This document shows positions 5,960 to 12,332 of a stretch of DNA of 19,743 nt, one piece after another (the stretch's first letter is position 1; every line of letters starts with the position of its first letter). The translations under genes were made by a program, and so were the position numbers. Where the stretch lies: NCBI GenBank assembly GCA_903877945.1, contig CAIRFY010000408.1, positions 1 through 19,743 on the forward strand, in the 5' to 3' direction. This DNA is from an uncultured Oscillochloris sp. (lineage in GTDB: Bacteria; Chloroflexota; Chloroflexia; Chloroflexales; Chloroflexaceae). Below the pieces are notes generated by a model, which searched no databases, was not told the DNA's origin, and worked only from the letters and a program-made list of their open reading frames with translations.

Positions 5960-7543
5960 GTGCTCGATCAGATCGATGTGGACCTGAAGCTGAGCAAGAA
6001 CGAGTATCGCCAGCGCCTCGACGATATACAGGCCCGGCTCTACGATATGGAGCAGGCTCTGCTGGAGGCGAAGGTCCCGGTGTTGGTTGTGTTTGAGGGC
6101 TGGGCCGGGACGGCCAAGGTACGCACGATTAGTGTGCTGACCCAGCGGCTTGACCCGCGTGGTGTACGGGTACACCCGATCACTCCGCCGCGCACGTATG
6201 AGGCGCAGTACCCCTGGCTCTACCGTTTCTGGCTCAAAATTCCCAGCTACGGCCAGGTGGCGATCTTTGATCGCTCCTGGTATCATCAGGCGCTCACTGA
6301 GCGCACGCACAATATTGGCGACGCAGCGCTCTGGCGCGACCGCTGCGAGGATGTGGCGGCCTTCGAGCGCCAACTGGCCGCCGACGGCGTTGTGATGCTC
6401 AAGTTCTGGATGCATATCTCGCAGAAGGAACAGCACCGTCGCTTTAAGCAACTGATCGCCGATCCGCTCACCGCCTGGCAGGTGACGGACGAAGATCAGT
6501 GGCAGCACCGTCATTACGATAAGGTCTACGCAGCGGTGGAGGACATGATTGCCCGCACCGACACCGCTGCCGCGCCTTGGCACCTCATCCCGGCCACTGA
6601 TAAGTACTACGCCCGGATCGCGATGTTTGAGAACATCCTGCACGCCCTGGAGGCGCGCATCGGTCGCCCTGCGGTGGCCCTGGAGGCCGCCACCCGGTCG
6701 GCGGGGCCAGATCTGAGCGGGGCATCGTTCCGTCACCGGGGCGATCCGCCTGCAAACGATCTGCCCGTGGCTCCGCCCGCATCGCCCTCCTCCCGCCCCG
6801 CAGGGTCGCGCACCGAACCCGGTATGCTCCAGCGGGTTGACCTGAGCCAGCGCCTGGATGAGCAGAACTATGCGCAGCGGCTGAAGCTGCTTCAGACCCA
6901 GGCGTACATGCTCGGTCTGCAGGTCTACCACCAGCAGCGCCCGGTGGTGATTGTGTTTGAGGGCTGGGACGCCGCCGGTAAGGGTGGGGCCATCCAGCGG
7001 CTCACCGAGAGGCTAGACCCGCGTGCCTACACGGTTCACACCAGCGCCGCGCCAGCCGGTGACGACAAGAATCGTCACTACCTCTACCGCTTCTGGCGGC
7101 GGCTGCCGCCGCGTGGCGCATTCGGGATCTTTGACCGCTCGTGGTACGGGCGCGTGCTGGTTGAACGGGTCGAGGGCTTCGCCCGCCTGGATGAGTGGCA
7201 GCGGGCCTACGCCGAGATCAATGAGTTTGAGCGTCAACTGGTTGAGTTCGGGACGATCATCTGCAAGTTCTGGATGCATCTGAGTCCTGAGGAGCAGTTG
7301 CGCCGCTTCCACGAGCGCCAGAATGTGCCGTACAAGGCGTGGAAACTCACCGATGAGGACTGGCGTAACCGCGAGAAGTGGCCGCTCTACGAGGAGGCAG
7401 TGAACGAGATGCTGCTGCGCACCTCGACGCCCACCGCCCCCTGGACGGTTGTTGAGTCGGAGGATAAGCGCTTTGGTCGGATCAAGGTGATGCAGACGGT
7501 GGTGGGTCGCCTGGAAGCCGAGTTGGGTAAGGTGAAGTTGTAG
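5960..7543 (+). CDS. Two-domain polyphosphate kinase 2 (polyphosphate:AMP phosphotransferase type)
   Basis: A 527-residue protein with two PPK2 domains. The C-terminal domain (about 290-520) has the intact P-loop FEGWDAAGKGG (about 333-343), the FDRSWYGRVLVERVEGF lid/catalytic segment and the KFWMHLSPEEQLRRF block. The N-terminal domain (about 10-230) keeps the fold motifs (FDRSWY, KFWMHISQKEQHRRF) but its P-loop is altered to FEGWAGTAKV, losing the glycines, and YGR has become YHQ. A Pro/Ala/Ser-rich linker (about 236-280) joins them. In class II PPK2 (PAP-type) only the C-terminal domain is catalytic and phosphorylates AMP to ADP with polyphosphate. The start is GTG, 6 bases after GGAGGAG. 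The gene converges on the cob operon. Confidence 0.9.
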   Translation: MLDQIDVDLKLSKNEYRQRLDDIQARLYDMEQALLEAKVPVLVVFEGWAGTAKVRTISVLTQRLDPRGVRVHPITPPRTYEAQYPWLYRFWLKIPSYGQVAIFDRSWYHQALTERTHNIGDAALWRDRCEDVAAFERQLAADGVVMLKFWMHISQKEQHRRFKQLIADPLTAWQVTDEDQWQHRHYDKVYAAVEDMIARTDTAAAPWHLIPATDKYYARIAMFENILHALEARIGRPAVALEAATRSAGPDLSGASFRHRGDPPANDLPVAPPASPSSRPAGSRTEPGMLQRVDLSQRLDEQNYAQRLKLLQTQAYMLGLQVYHQQRPVVIVFEGWDAAGKGGAIQRLTERLDPRAYTVHTSAAPAGDDKNRHYLYRFWRRLPPRGAFGIFDRSWYGRVLVERVEGFARLDEWQRAYAEINEFERQLVEFGTIICKFWMHLSPEEQLRRFHERQNVPYKAWKLTDEDWRNREKWPLYEEAVNEMLLRTSTPTAPWTVVESEDKRFGRIKVMQTVVGRLEAELGKVKL

Positions 7544-7548
7544 GTTAA

Positions 7549-7590
7549 AAACCATCGCGGGTTGGCGAAATCGCCAACCCGCGATGGTTT
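7549..7590. terminator. Bidirectional hairpin terminator between ppk2 and cobQ
   Basis: AAACCATCGCGGGTTGGCG (7549-7567) pairs perfectly with 7572-7590 around the loop AAAT. On the minus strand it is followed by TTTTTAACC, and on the plus strand it ends in TTT. It abuts the cobQ stop codon (7591-7593) and lies 6 bp past the ppk2 stop, so it can terminate both converging transcripts. Confidence 0.88.
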
Positions 7591-9054
7591 CTACGGCGTG
7601 AGCAGATCGTCGAGATGCCGAGCGCCGAACGCCGATTCGACGATGTCAGCCAGACGATCATAAGGGTCGGGCGACGGCTCCGCGCCGCTGCCCTGCCAGC
7701 CCAGGCTGCTCAGCCAACCGCGCCGGAACGTCTGGTTGGCAAAGAGGCCGTGGATGTAACACCCCCAGATCCGCCCGTCGGCGCTGATGTGTCCGTCGTC
7801 CTCGTTGGCCTGCACGCCGCCCCGGCTGGTGATCGTGGACAGGGGGCGTGCGGCGGAACCAGTGGTGCGCCCGGCGTGGATTTCGTAGCCGCGCAGGGGC
7901 GCGCCCTGTGCCCAGGGGGCACTGGCGTGGGCCTCGATCTGGACAGTGCGCTTCTCGGCGGCGAAGATCGTTTCTACCGGCAGCAGCCCCAGCCCCGGCG
8001 CGTCGCCGCCCGCGCCCTCGATGCCCAGCGGGTCGCTGATGCGCTCGCCGAGGAGTTGGTAGCCCCCGCAGATGCCGACGACGGCACCGGGGAAGCTGGC
8101 CAGGGCCGCGTCGAACCCGCGCTCGCTCAGCCAGCGCCGCGCCGCCAGGGTGTGCTTAGTGCCGGGCAAAATGATCGCCGCTGCCCCGGCGATCTCCTCT
8201 GGCCTATCGACATAACGTACATGCACCCCCGGCTCGCGGGCCAGCGGGTCTACATCGTCGAAGTTGGCGATAGCCGGGAGACGCAAGACGGCGATGGTCA
8301 TCCCCGCACCCGTGGGCGCGGGGCCGCGCTCCAGGGCCACAGCGTCCTCCTCGGCCAGACCAAGATCGTCCACCCACGGCACCACGCCGAGTACCGGCAG
8401 GCCACTGCGCTGCTCCAGAATGGCGATCCCGTCACAAAAAAGGGCCGGGTCGCCACGGAAGCGGTTGACGACCAGACCCGTGATCAGAGCGCGTTCCTCC
8501 GGCTCCAACAGCATCAGGGTGCCCAGGAGTTGGGCGAAGATCCCGCCGGTATCGATGTCGCCCACGAGCAGGGTGCGGGCCTGAGCGTAGGTAGCCACCC
8601 GTGCATTGACGATGTCGCGGGGCTTGAGGTTCAGCTCCACCGGGCTGCCCGCGCCCTCGGCGATCACCAGGTCGCACTGGGCGCGCAGGGCGTCAAGGTT
8701 GCGCGTGACCACCTCCCAGAGCAGATCCTTGCGCTGCCAGAAGTCGCGGGCGTCGAGCGAGCGCCAGGGCCGTCCCTCAACGATGATCTGGCTGCGCATC
8801 TGGCCCTCGGGCTTGATCAGGATAGGGTTCATCTGCACGGTCGGGGCCATGCGTGCCGCCTCGGCCTGCACCGCTGTGCTGCGCCCGATCTCACCACCAT
8901 CAGCGGTGACGGCGGCGTTGTTACTCATGTTCTGGGCCTTGAAGGGAGCCACGCGCAGCCCGCGCCGTGCGGCGATGCGGCAGAGGGCGGTCACCAGGGT
9001 ACTCTTACCCACCGATGATGCGGTGCCGAGGACCATTACGACGGGAGCAGGCAT
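7591..9054 (-). CDS. cobQ: Cobyric acid synthase
   Basis: A 487-residue glutamine-dependent amidotransferase of normal CobQ/CbiP length. It adds amide groups at corrin positions b, d, e and g of adenosylcobyrinic a,c-diamide, using ATP and glutamine. The N-terminal DRTGG/BioD-like domain carries GTASSVGKST (10-19), FKAQNMSNNA (38-47) and VGDIDTGGIFAQLLGT (164-179). The C-terminal class I GATase_3 domain has the nucleophile C329 in GICGGYQLLGE and H435 in GCYIHGLF. It is the last gene of the minus-strand cobalamin operon, 52 bp after cobD, followed directly by a strong terminator. The ribosome-binding site is weak (GAAAG, some distance from the ATG). Confidence 0.96.
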   Translation of the reverse strand: MPAPVVMVLGTASSVGKSTLVTALCRIAARRGLRVAPFKAQNMSNNAAVTADGGEIGRSTAVQAEAARMAPTVQMNPILIKPEGQMRSQIIVEGRPWRSLDARDFWQRKDLLWEVVTRNLDALRAQCDLVIAEGAGSPVELNLKPRDIVNARVATYAQARTLLVGDIDTGGIFAQLLGTLMLLEPEERALITGLVVNRFRGDPALFCDGIAILEQRSGLPVLGVVPWVDDLGLAEEDAVALERGPAPTGAGMTIAVLRLPAIANFDDVDPLAREPGVHVRYVDRPEEIAGAAAIILPGTKHTLAARRWLSERGFDAALASFPGAVVGICGGYQLLGERISDPLGIEGAGGDAPGLGLLPVETIFAAEKRTVQIEAHASAPWAQGAPLRGYEIHAGRTTGSAARPLSTITSRGGVQANEDDGHISADGRIWGCYIHGLFANQTFRRGWLSSLGWQGSGAEPSPDPYDRLADIVESAFGARHLDDLLTP

Positions 9055-9078
9055 AGTTAATGATAGCTTTCAGGTGAG

Positions 9079-9105
9079 ATACCCACGGCTCAAGCTCGTG
9101 GGTAT
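9079..9105 (-). other. Intercistronic hairpin cobD-cobQ
   Basis: ATACCCACG (9079-9087) and CGTGGGTAT (9097-9105) form a 9-bp perfect stem with a 9-base loop, starting just after the cobD stop. No U-tract follows, so it is more likely an RNA processing or stability element than a terminator. Confidence 0.5.
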
Positions 9106-9106
9106 A

Positions 9107-10168
9107 TCACAGCAGTTCTCTCCATACGTCAAGCAGCCGGGCGTTCTCCTCAGGGCGGCGCGGGGCCACCCGCACCCATGCCTGCAAGCCGAACGAGGCG
9201 CAGTCGCGCACGACATAGCCACGCCGCAGCAGGGCTAAGCGGGTGGCCGCGCCATCGCCGGGGTGGACAAGCATAAAGGGCAGATCGTCGCGGTGGACGG
9301 GCATGCCCAGGGCGAGCAACCCGTCGCGCAGGGCGTCGCTACCGGCCCAGATCTGAGGCATGCTGGTAGGGAGAAAGGCGTCGTCCGCCAGGGCGGCCAG
9401 CCCGGCGGCCTGGGCCGGACTGCTCACGCTCCATGTGGGCTGGTAGGCGGCGATACGCACAATCAGCCCGGCCTCGGCCAGCAGGTAGCCCAGGCGCAGC
9501 CCGGCGATGGCGTAGCTTTTGGTGAGCGAGTACAGTCGTAGCAGGCTTGCGGGGGCCGCCACATCATCCAGTGGGTCACCGCCGTGGTCACTGTCACGCA
9601 GAAAACTGCGGTAGGCCCGGTCAACCACGAGCAACCCGCCCGCCGCCGCGCACGTTTCGGCCAAACTGAGGATCGTGTCCGATGAAAAATCAACCCCGGT
9701 GGGATTATTCGGCGTACACAGCCAGGTCAGGCGCGGACGTGCCCGCTTGATCGCTATCGCCAGCACGTCGGCATCAAGTCGGAACTGGCCGCGCTCGTGG
9801 GCGCGCACCTCGACGATCTGCGCCCCCGCCAACTGGCAGACATAGGTGTACTCGCCAAACGTCGGGCCGACGACCAGGGCTCTGTCGCCGGGGCACAGCA
9901 GGGCGCGAGCGATCAGGTGGATCAGCTCGTTGGCCCCGTTCCCAGGCAGAATCTCGGCTGGGTCGCAGCCGTGGTGCCCGGCGATGGCGTGGCGCAACTG
10001 GTGGCAACTACGATCCGGGTAGGGCGTCGGGTTGAGGGCCGCCAGGGCTGCGGCTACGCCAGCGGGCGGGCCGAAGGGGTTGATGTTGCTACTGAAGTCA
10101 ATCAGCGGCCCCGGATCAATCCCGAGGGACGCCAGCTCGGCGTGGTCAAGCGCACCGTGGACGATCAT
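9107..10168 (-). CDS. cobD: Threonine-phosphate decarboxylase (PLP aminotransferase fold)
   Basis: A 353-residue class I/II aminotransferase-fold enzyme, expected to decarboxylate L-threonine-O-3-phosphate to (R)-1-amino-2-propanol phosphate for the nucleotide loop. FSSNINPFGPP (25-35), NPTGVDF (155-161) and the PLP-lysine block SLTKSYAIAGLRLGYLL (K217) are clear. HisC is a close relative, but the FSSNINPFGPP start and the operon context favour CobD. ATG at 10174 abuts AGGAGG (10175-10180) with no spacing, whereas ATG at 10168 is 6 bases away, so 10168 was chosen; it overlaps the cobU end by 23 bp. The common DEAY motif reads DRAY (183-186) here. Confidence 0.9.
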   Translation of the reverse strand: MIVHGALDHAELASLGIDPGPLIDFSSNINPFGPPAGVAAALAALNPTPYPDRSCHQLRHAIAGHHGCDPAEILPGNGANELIHLIARALLCPGDRALVVGPTFGEYTYVCQLAGAQIVEVRAHERGQFRLDADVLAIAIKRARPRLTWLCTPNNPTGVDFSSDTILSLAETCAAAGGLLVVDRAYRSFLRDSDHGGDPLDDVAAPASLLRLYSLTKSYAIAGLRLGYLLAEAGLIVRIAAYQPTWSVSSPAQAAGLAALADDAFLPTSMPQIWAGSDALRDGLLALGMPVHRDDLPFMLVHPGDGAATRLALLRRGYVVRDCASFGLQAWVRVAPRRPEENARLLDVWRELL

Positions 10169-10715
10169 GATCATCCTCCTGTGCCCAACTCGCCGCCAGA
10201 CGCCTGATCTCTACCGGCAGTCCGGCCACCACCAGATAGACCTCGGCGGCAGCGACGGCGACCTGCTGGTTTGCCCGGCCCAGCAGGTCGCGGTACACCC
10301 GGCCCAGCGGGTACTCCGGCACAAGGCCCATGCCCACCTCGTTCGTGACGACCAGCAGGGTCAGGGCGCGGGCGCGGGCCACGGCGAGGATCGCCGCAAC
10401 CTCGGCGACCACGGCTGGCTCGGGGTCGGCCTCGTGCGCGAGGAGCAGGTTGGTGATCAGGAGCGAGAGACAGTCGAGCAGGACGGCGCTGCCAATAGGG
10501 ATCGCGCTCAGGGCGACGGACGGGGCCAGCGGAGCCTCGACCGTTGGCCATGTAGCAGGGCGCTGGGCCTGGTGACGGGAGATCCGCTCGCGCATCTCGT
10601 CATCGCCCGCCTCAGCGGTGGCCAGGTAAACCACCGGGAGACCCAGGCGGGCGGCGTACTGCTCGGCGCGGGTACTCTTGCCGCTGCGCGCCCCGCCAGT
10701 GAAGAGGATGATCAT
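10146..10715 (-). CDS. cobU: Adenosylcobinamide kinase / adenosylcobinamide-phosphate guanylyltransferase
   Basis: A 189-residue bifunctional NTPase (CobU/CobP) that phosphorylates adenosylcobinamide and then makes AdoCbi-GDP. Walker A GGARSGKS is at 7-14, H48 in RISRHQAQRP is the likely guanylylated histidine, and the block VTNEVGMGLVPEYPLGRVYR with DLLGRANQQVA is diagnostic. The open frame continues upstream to 10901, but those residues come from repeats and are unlike the family, so ATG 10715 (MIILFTGGARSGKS) was chosen, with AAGG as a modest RBS. A perfect hairpin lies immediately upstream. It overlaps cobD. Confidence 0.94.
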   Translation of the reverse strand: MIILFTGGARSGKSTRAEQYAARLGLPVVYLATAEAGDDEMRERISRHQAQRPATWPTVEAPLAPSVALSAIPIGSAVLLDCLSLLITNLLLAHEADPEPAVVAEVAAILAVARARALTLLVVTNEVGMGLVPEYPLGRVYRDLLGRANQQVAVAAAEVYLVVAGLPVEIRRLAASWAQEDDHDRPRCA

Positions 10716-10726
10716 AAAAACCTTAT

Positions 10727-10772
10727 ATGGTATGGTTGGTGTGCGGCTAAGCCGCACACCAACCATACCACA
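10727..10772 (-). other. Perfect hairpin in the cobU leader
   Basis: TGGTATGGTTGGTGTGCGGCT and its exact reverse complement flank a single central base, giving a stem of about 21 bp. In the direction of transcription it is followed by TATAAGGTTTTT and then the cobU ATG at 10715, so the AAGG ribosome-binding site and a T5 run lie just after the stem. It could attenuate transcription or mask/expose translation of cobU. Confidence 0.65.
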
Positions 10773-10797
10773 TAGAAGAGTCGGGCGCAGTCCCAGC

Positions 10798-11074
10798 GAC
10801 AAGGCATAGATAAGGCATAAACATGTGGAAGCCCGCCCGCCGGGGGGCTGAAGCCCCAATACTTTTCGAATAACAGGGATCTGCCGCCGCTCAGCCCTCA
10901 CCCCCCAGCCCCCTCTCCCTGAGCGGGAGAGGGGGAGTCGGACGCATCCTGGTGCGGAATCTTCCCTTTCCCCGTGAGGGAGAGGGGCAGGGGGTGAGGG
11001 GGCAAGGCCAGTGCGAGATCAGCTTATTCGTAAAGTATTAGCTTTAGCCCCCCGGCGGCGACTTATGCCTTGTC
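10798..11074. repeat. Long palindromic element, copy C (cobT-cobU gap)
   Basis: This unit fills most of the 347-bp gap between cobT and cobU. The ends are GACAAGGCATA (10798-10808) and TTATGCCTTGTC (11063-11074). The next layer is GCCGGGGGGCTGAAGCCCC (around 10840-10858) with its imperfect complement near 11040-11057. The core double hairpin (10886-11001) matches copy B. An almost identical GGGGCTTCAGCCCCCCGG word occurs at 2075-2092. The right end overlaps the last codons of cobT. Confidence 0.75.
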
Positions 11075-12118
11075 CGTCACCCCGGCCTCGCCGAAGGTCG
11101 CCATCTCGTCCAGCACCTTACACGCGGCCTGGATGATCGAGATTCCTAGCACTGCGCCGGTGCCCTCGCCGAGGCGCATCCCCATGTCCACCAGCGGCTC
11201 GATGTCGATCTGGGCGAAAACAGCCTGGTGGCCGCGCTCGACCGAGCGGTGACCGGCGATCAGGTAGGGCTGGACGGCGGGAACGAGGGTGCAGGCGATC
11301 AGGGCCGCTGCCCCGGAGATGAAGCCGTCCACCACCACCGGCACGCATCGGGCGGCGGCACCGATCATGACCCCGGCCAACCCGCCGATCTCGAAGCCGC
11401 CGACCTTCGCCAGCACATCCAGGGCGTTGGTCGGGTCGGGCCGGTGCAAGGCGAGGGCCGCCTCGATCACCGCGATCTTACGTTGGAGGCCAGCGTCATC
11501 CACCCCGGTGCCGCGCCCGGTCACGTCAGCGACGGGGCGACCGGTGATGGCGGCGACAATCGCGCTTGACGGCGTGGTGTTGCCGATGCCCATATCGCCT
11601 GTGGCAATAATGTCGGCACCGGAGTCGATCAGCGTATTGACCACCGCAATGCCTACTTCGATGGCCTCCTGGGCCTGGGCGCGGCTCATGGCCGGTACGG
11701 TCGAGAAGTCGGCGGTGCCGAGGGCCACCTTGCGGGTGATCAGGTCGGGACGAGCGGGTAAGTCGGCGGCCACACCGACATCAACCACCGTCACCTGTGC
11801 GCCGATATGGCGGGCCAGCACGTTGATCGCCGCGCCCCCGGCCAGGAAGTTTAGCACCATCTGCGGCGTCACCTCGGCGGGGAAGGCGCTCACTCCCTGG
11901 CGGGCGATGCCGTGATCAGCGGCCATCACCACTACGGCGGGCTTGAGCAGGCGTGGCCTGGCCTTGCCGGTAATCCCGGCGACCTGGATCGAGAGCGCCT
12001 CAAGCCGACCAAGGGCGCCCTGTGGCTTGGTGAGCATATCCTGGCGGGCGCGAGCGGATGTCATTGCGACGGTGTCAAGCGGGCTGATCTTGGCGATAGT
12101 CTCGGTGAGTAGGCTCAT
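11063..12118 (-). CDS. cobT: Nicotinate-nucleotide:dimethylbenzimidazole phosphoribosyltransferase
   Basis: A 351-residue enzyme of normal length that transfers phosphoribose from nicotinate mononucleotide to the lower-ligand base, giving alpha-ribazole phosphate. KPQGALGRLE (31-40), AADHGIARQGVSAFP (66-80), TGDMGIGNTTPSSA (173-186) and RLGEGTGAVLG (315-325), with the catalytic glutamate E318, are all intact. ATG 12118 has AAAGGA at about 8 bases. The final codons D-K-A-stop coincide with the GACAAGGCATAA end of a palindromic element. It lies downstream of cobB across a repeat-filled gap of 211 bp. Confidence 0.95.
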   Translation of the reverse strand: MSLLTETIAKISPLDTVAMTSARARQDMLTKPQGALGRLEALSIQVAGITGKARPRLLKPAVVVMAADHGIARQGVSAFPAEVTPQMVLNFLAGGAAINVLARHIGAQVTVVDVGVAADLPARPDLITRKVALGTADFSTVPAMSRAQAQEAIEVGIAVVNTLIDSGADIIATGDMGIGNTTPSSAIVAAITGRPVADVTGRGTGVDDAGLQRKIAVIEAALALHRPDPTNALDVLAKVGGFEIGGLAGVMIGAAARCVPVVVDGFISGAAALIACTLVPAVQPYLIAGHRSVERGHQAVFAQIDIEPLVDMGMRLGEGTGAVLGISIIQAACKVLDEMATFGEAGVTDKA

Positions 12119-12135
12119 GAGTTGATCCTTTTGTT

Positions 12136-12332
12136 CTAGGACATGGTTTCAGGATTGGCACATGTACTTTACCGTTCTGTGCGACCCTCACCCCCTGCCC
12201 CTCTCCCTCACGGGGAGAGGGGAGATTCCGCAGCAGGACGCATCCGACTCCCCCTCTCCCGTTCATGGAGAGGGGGCTGGGGGGTGAGGGCTGACCGGCG
12301 ACAAACTGTAAAGTATCTACGAACCATGTCTA
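12136..12332. repeat. MITE-like element, copy D, with terminal inverted repeats
   Basis: The outer ends CTAGGACATGGTTTC (12136-12150) and GAACCATGTCTAG (12321-12333) are inverted, and inside them GTACTTTACCGTT faces AACTGTAAAGTAT. The middle (12181-12297) is a complete double-hairpin core in the orientation of copy A. These ends resemble the ends of the octad-hairpin elements around arsM, although the cores differ entirely. The cobB stop codon lies in the right end. Confidence 0.7.

Noticed and set aside
7615..9018. Long plus-strand open frame (467 codons) opposite cobQ
   Set aside because: It is antisense to a fully recognisable CobQ, has no family resemblance, and is the sort of frame expected opposite a GC-rich gene.
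10716..10901. Upstream extension of the cobU open frame
   Set aside because: The residues are encoded by palindromic repeats; Walker A lies properly spaced from the ATG at 10715.
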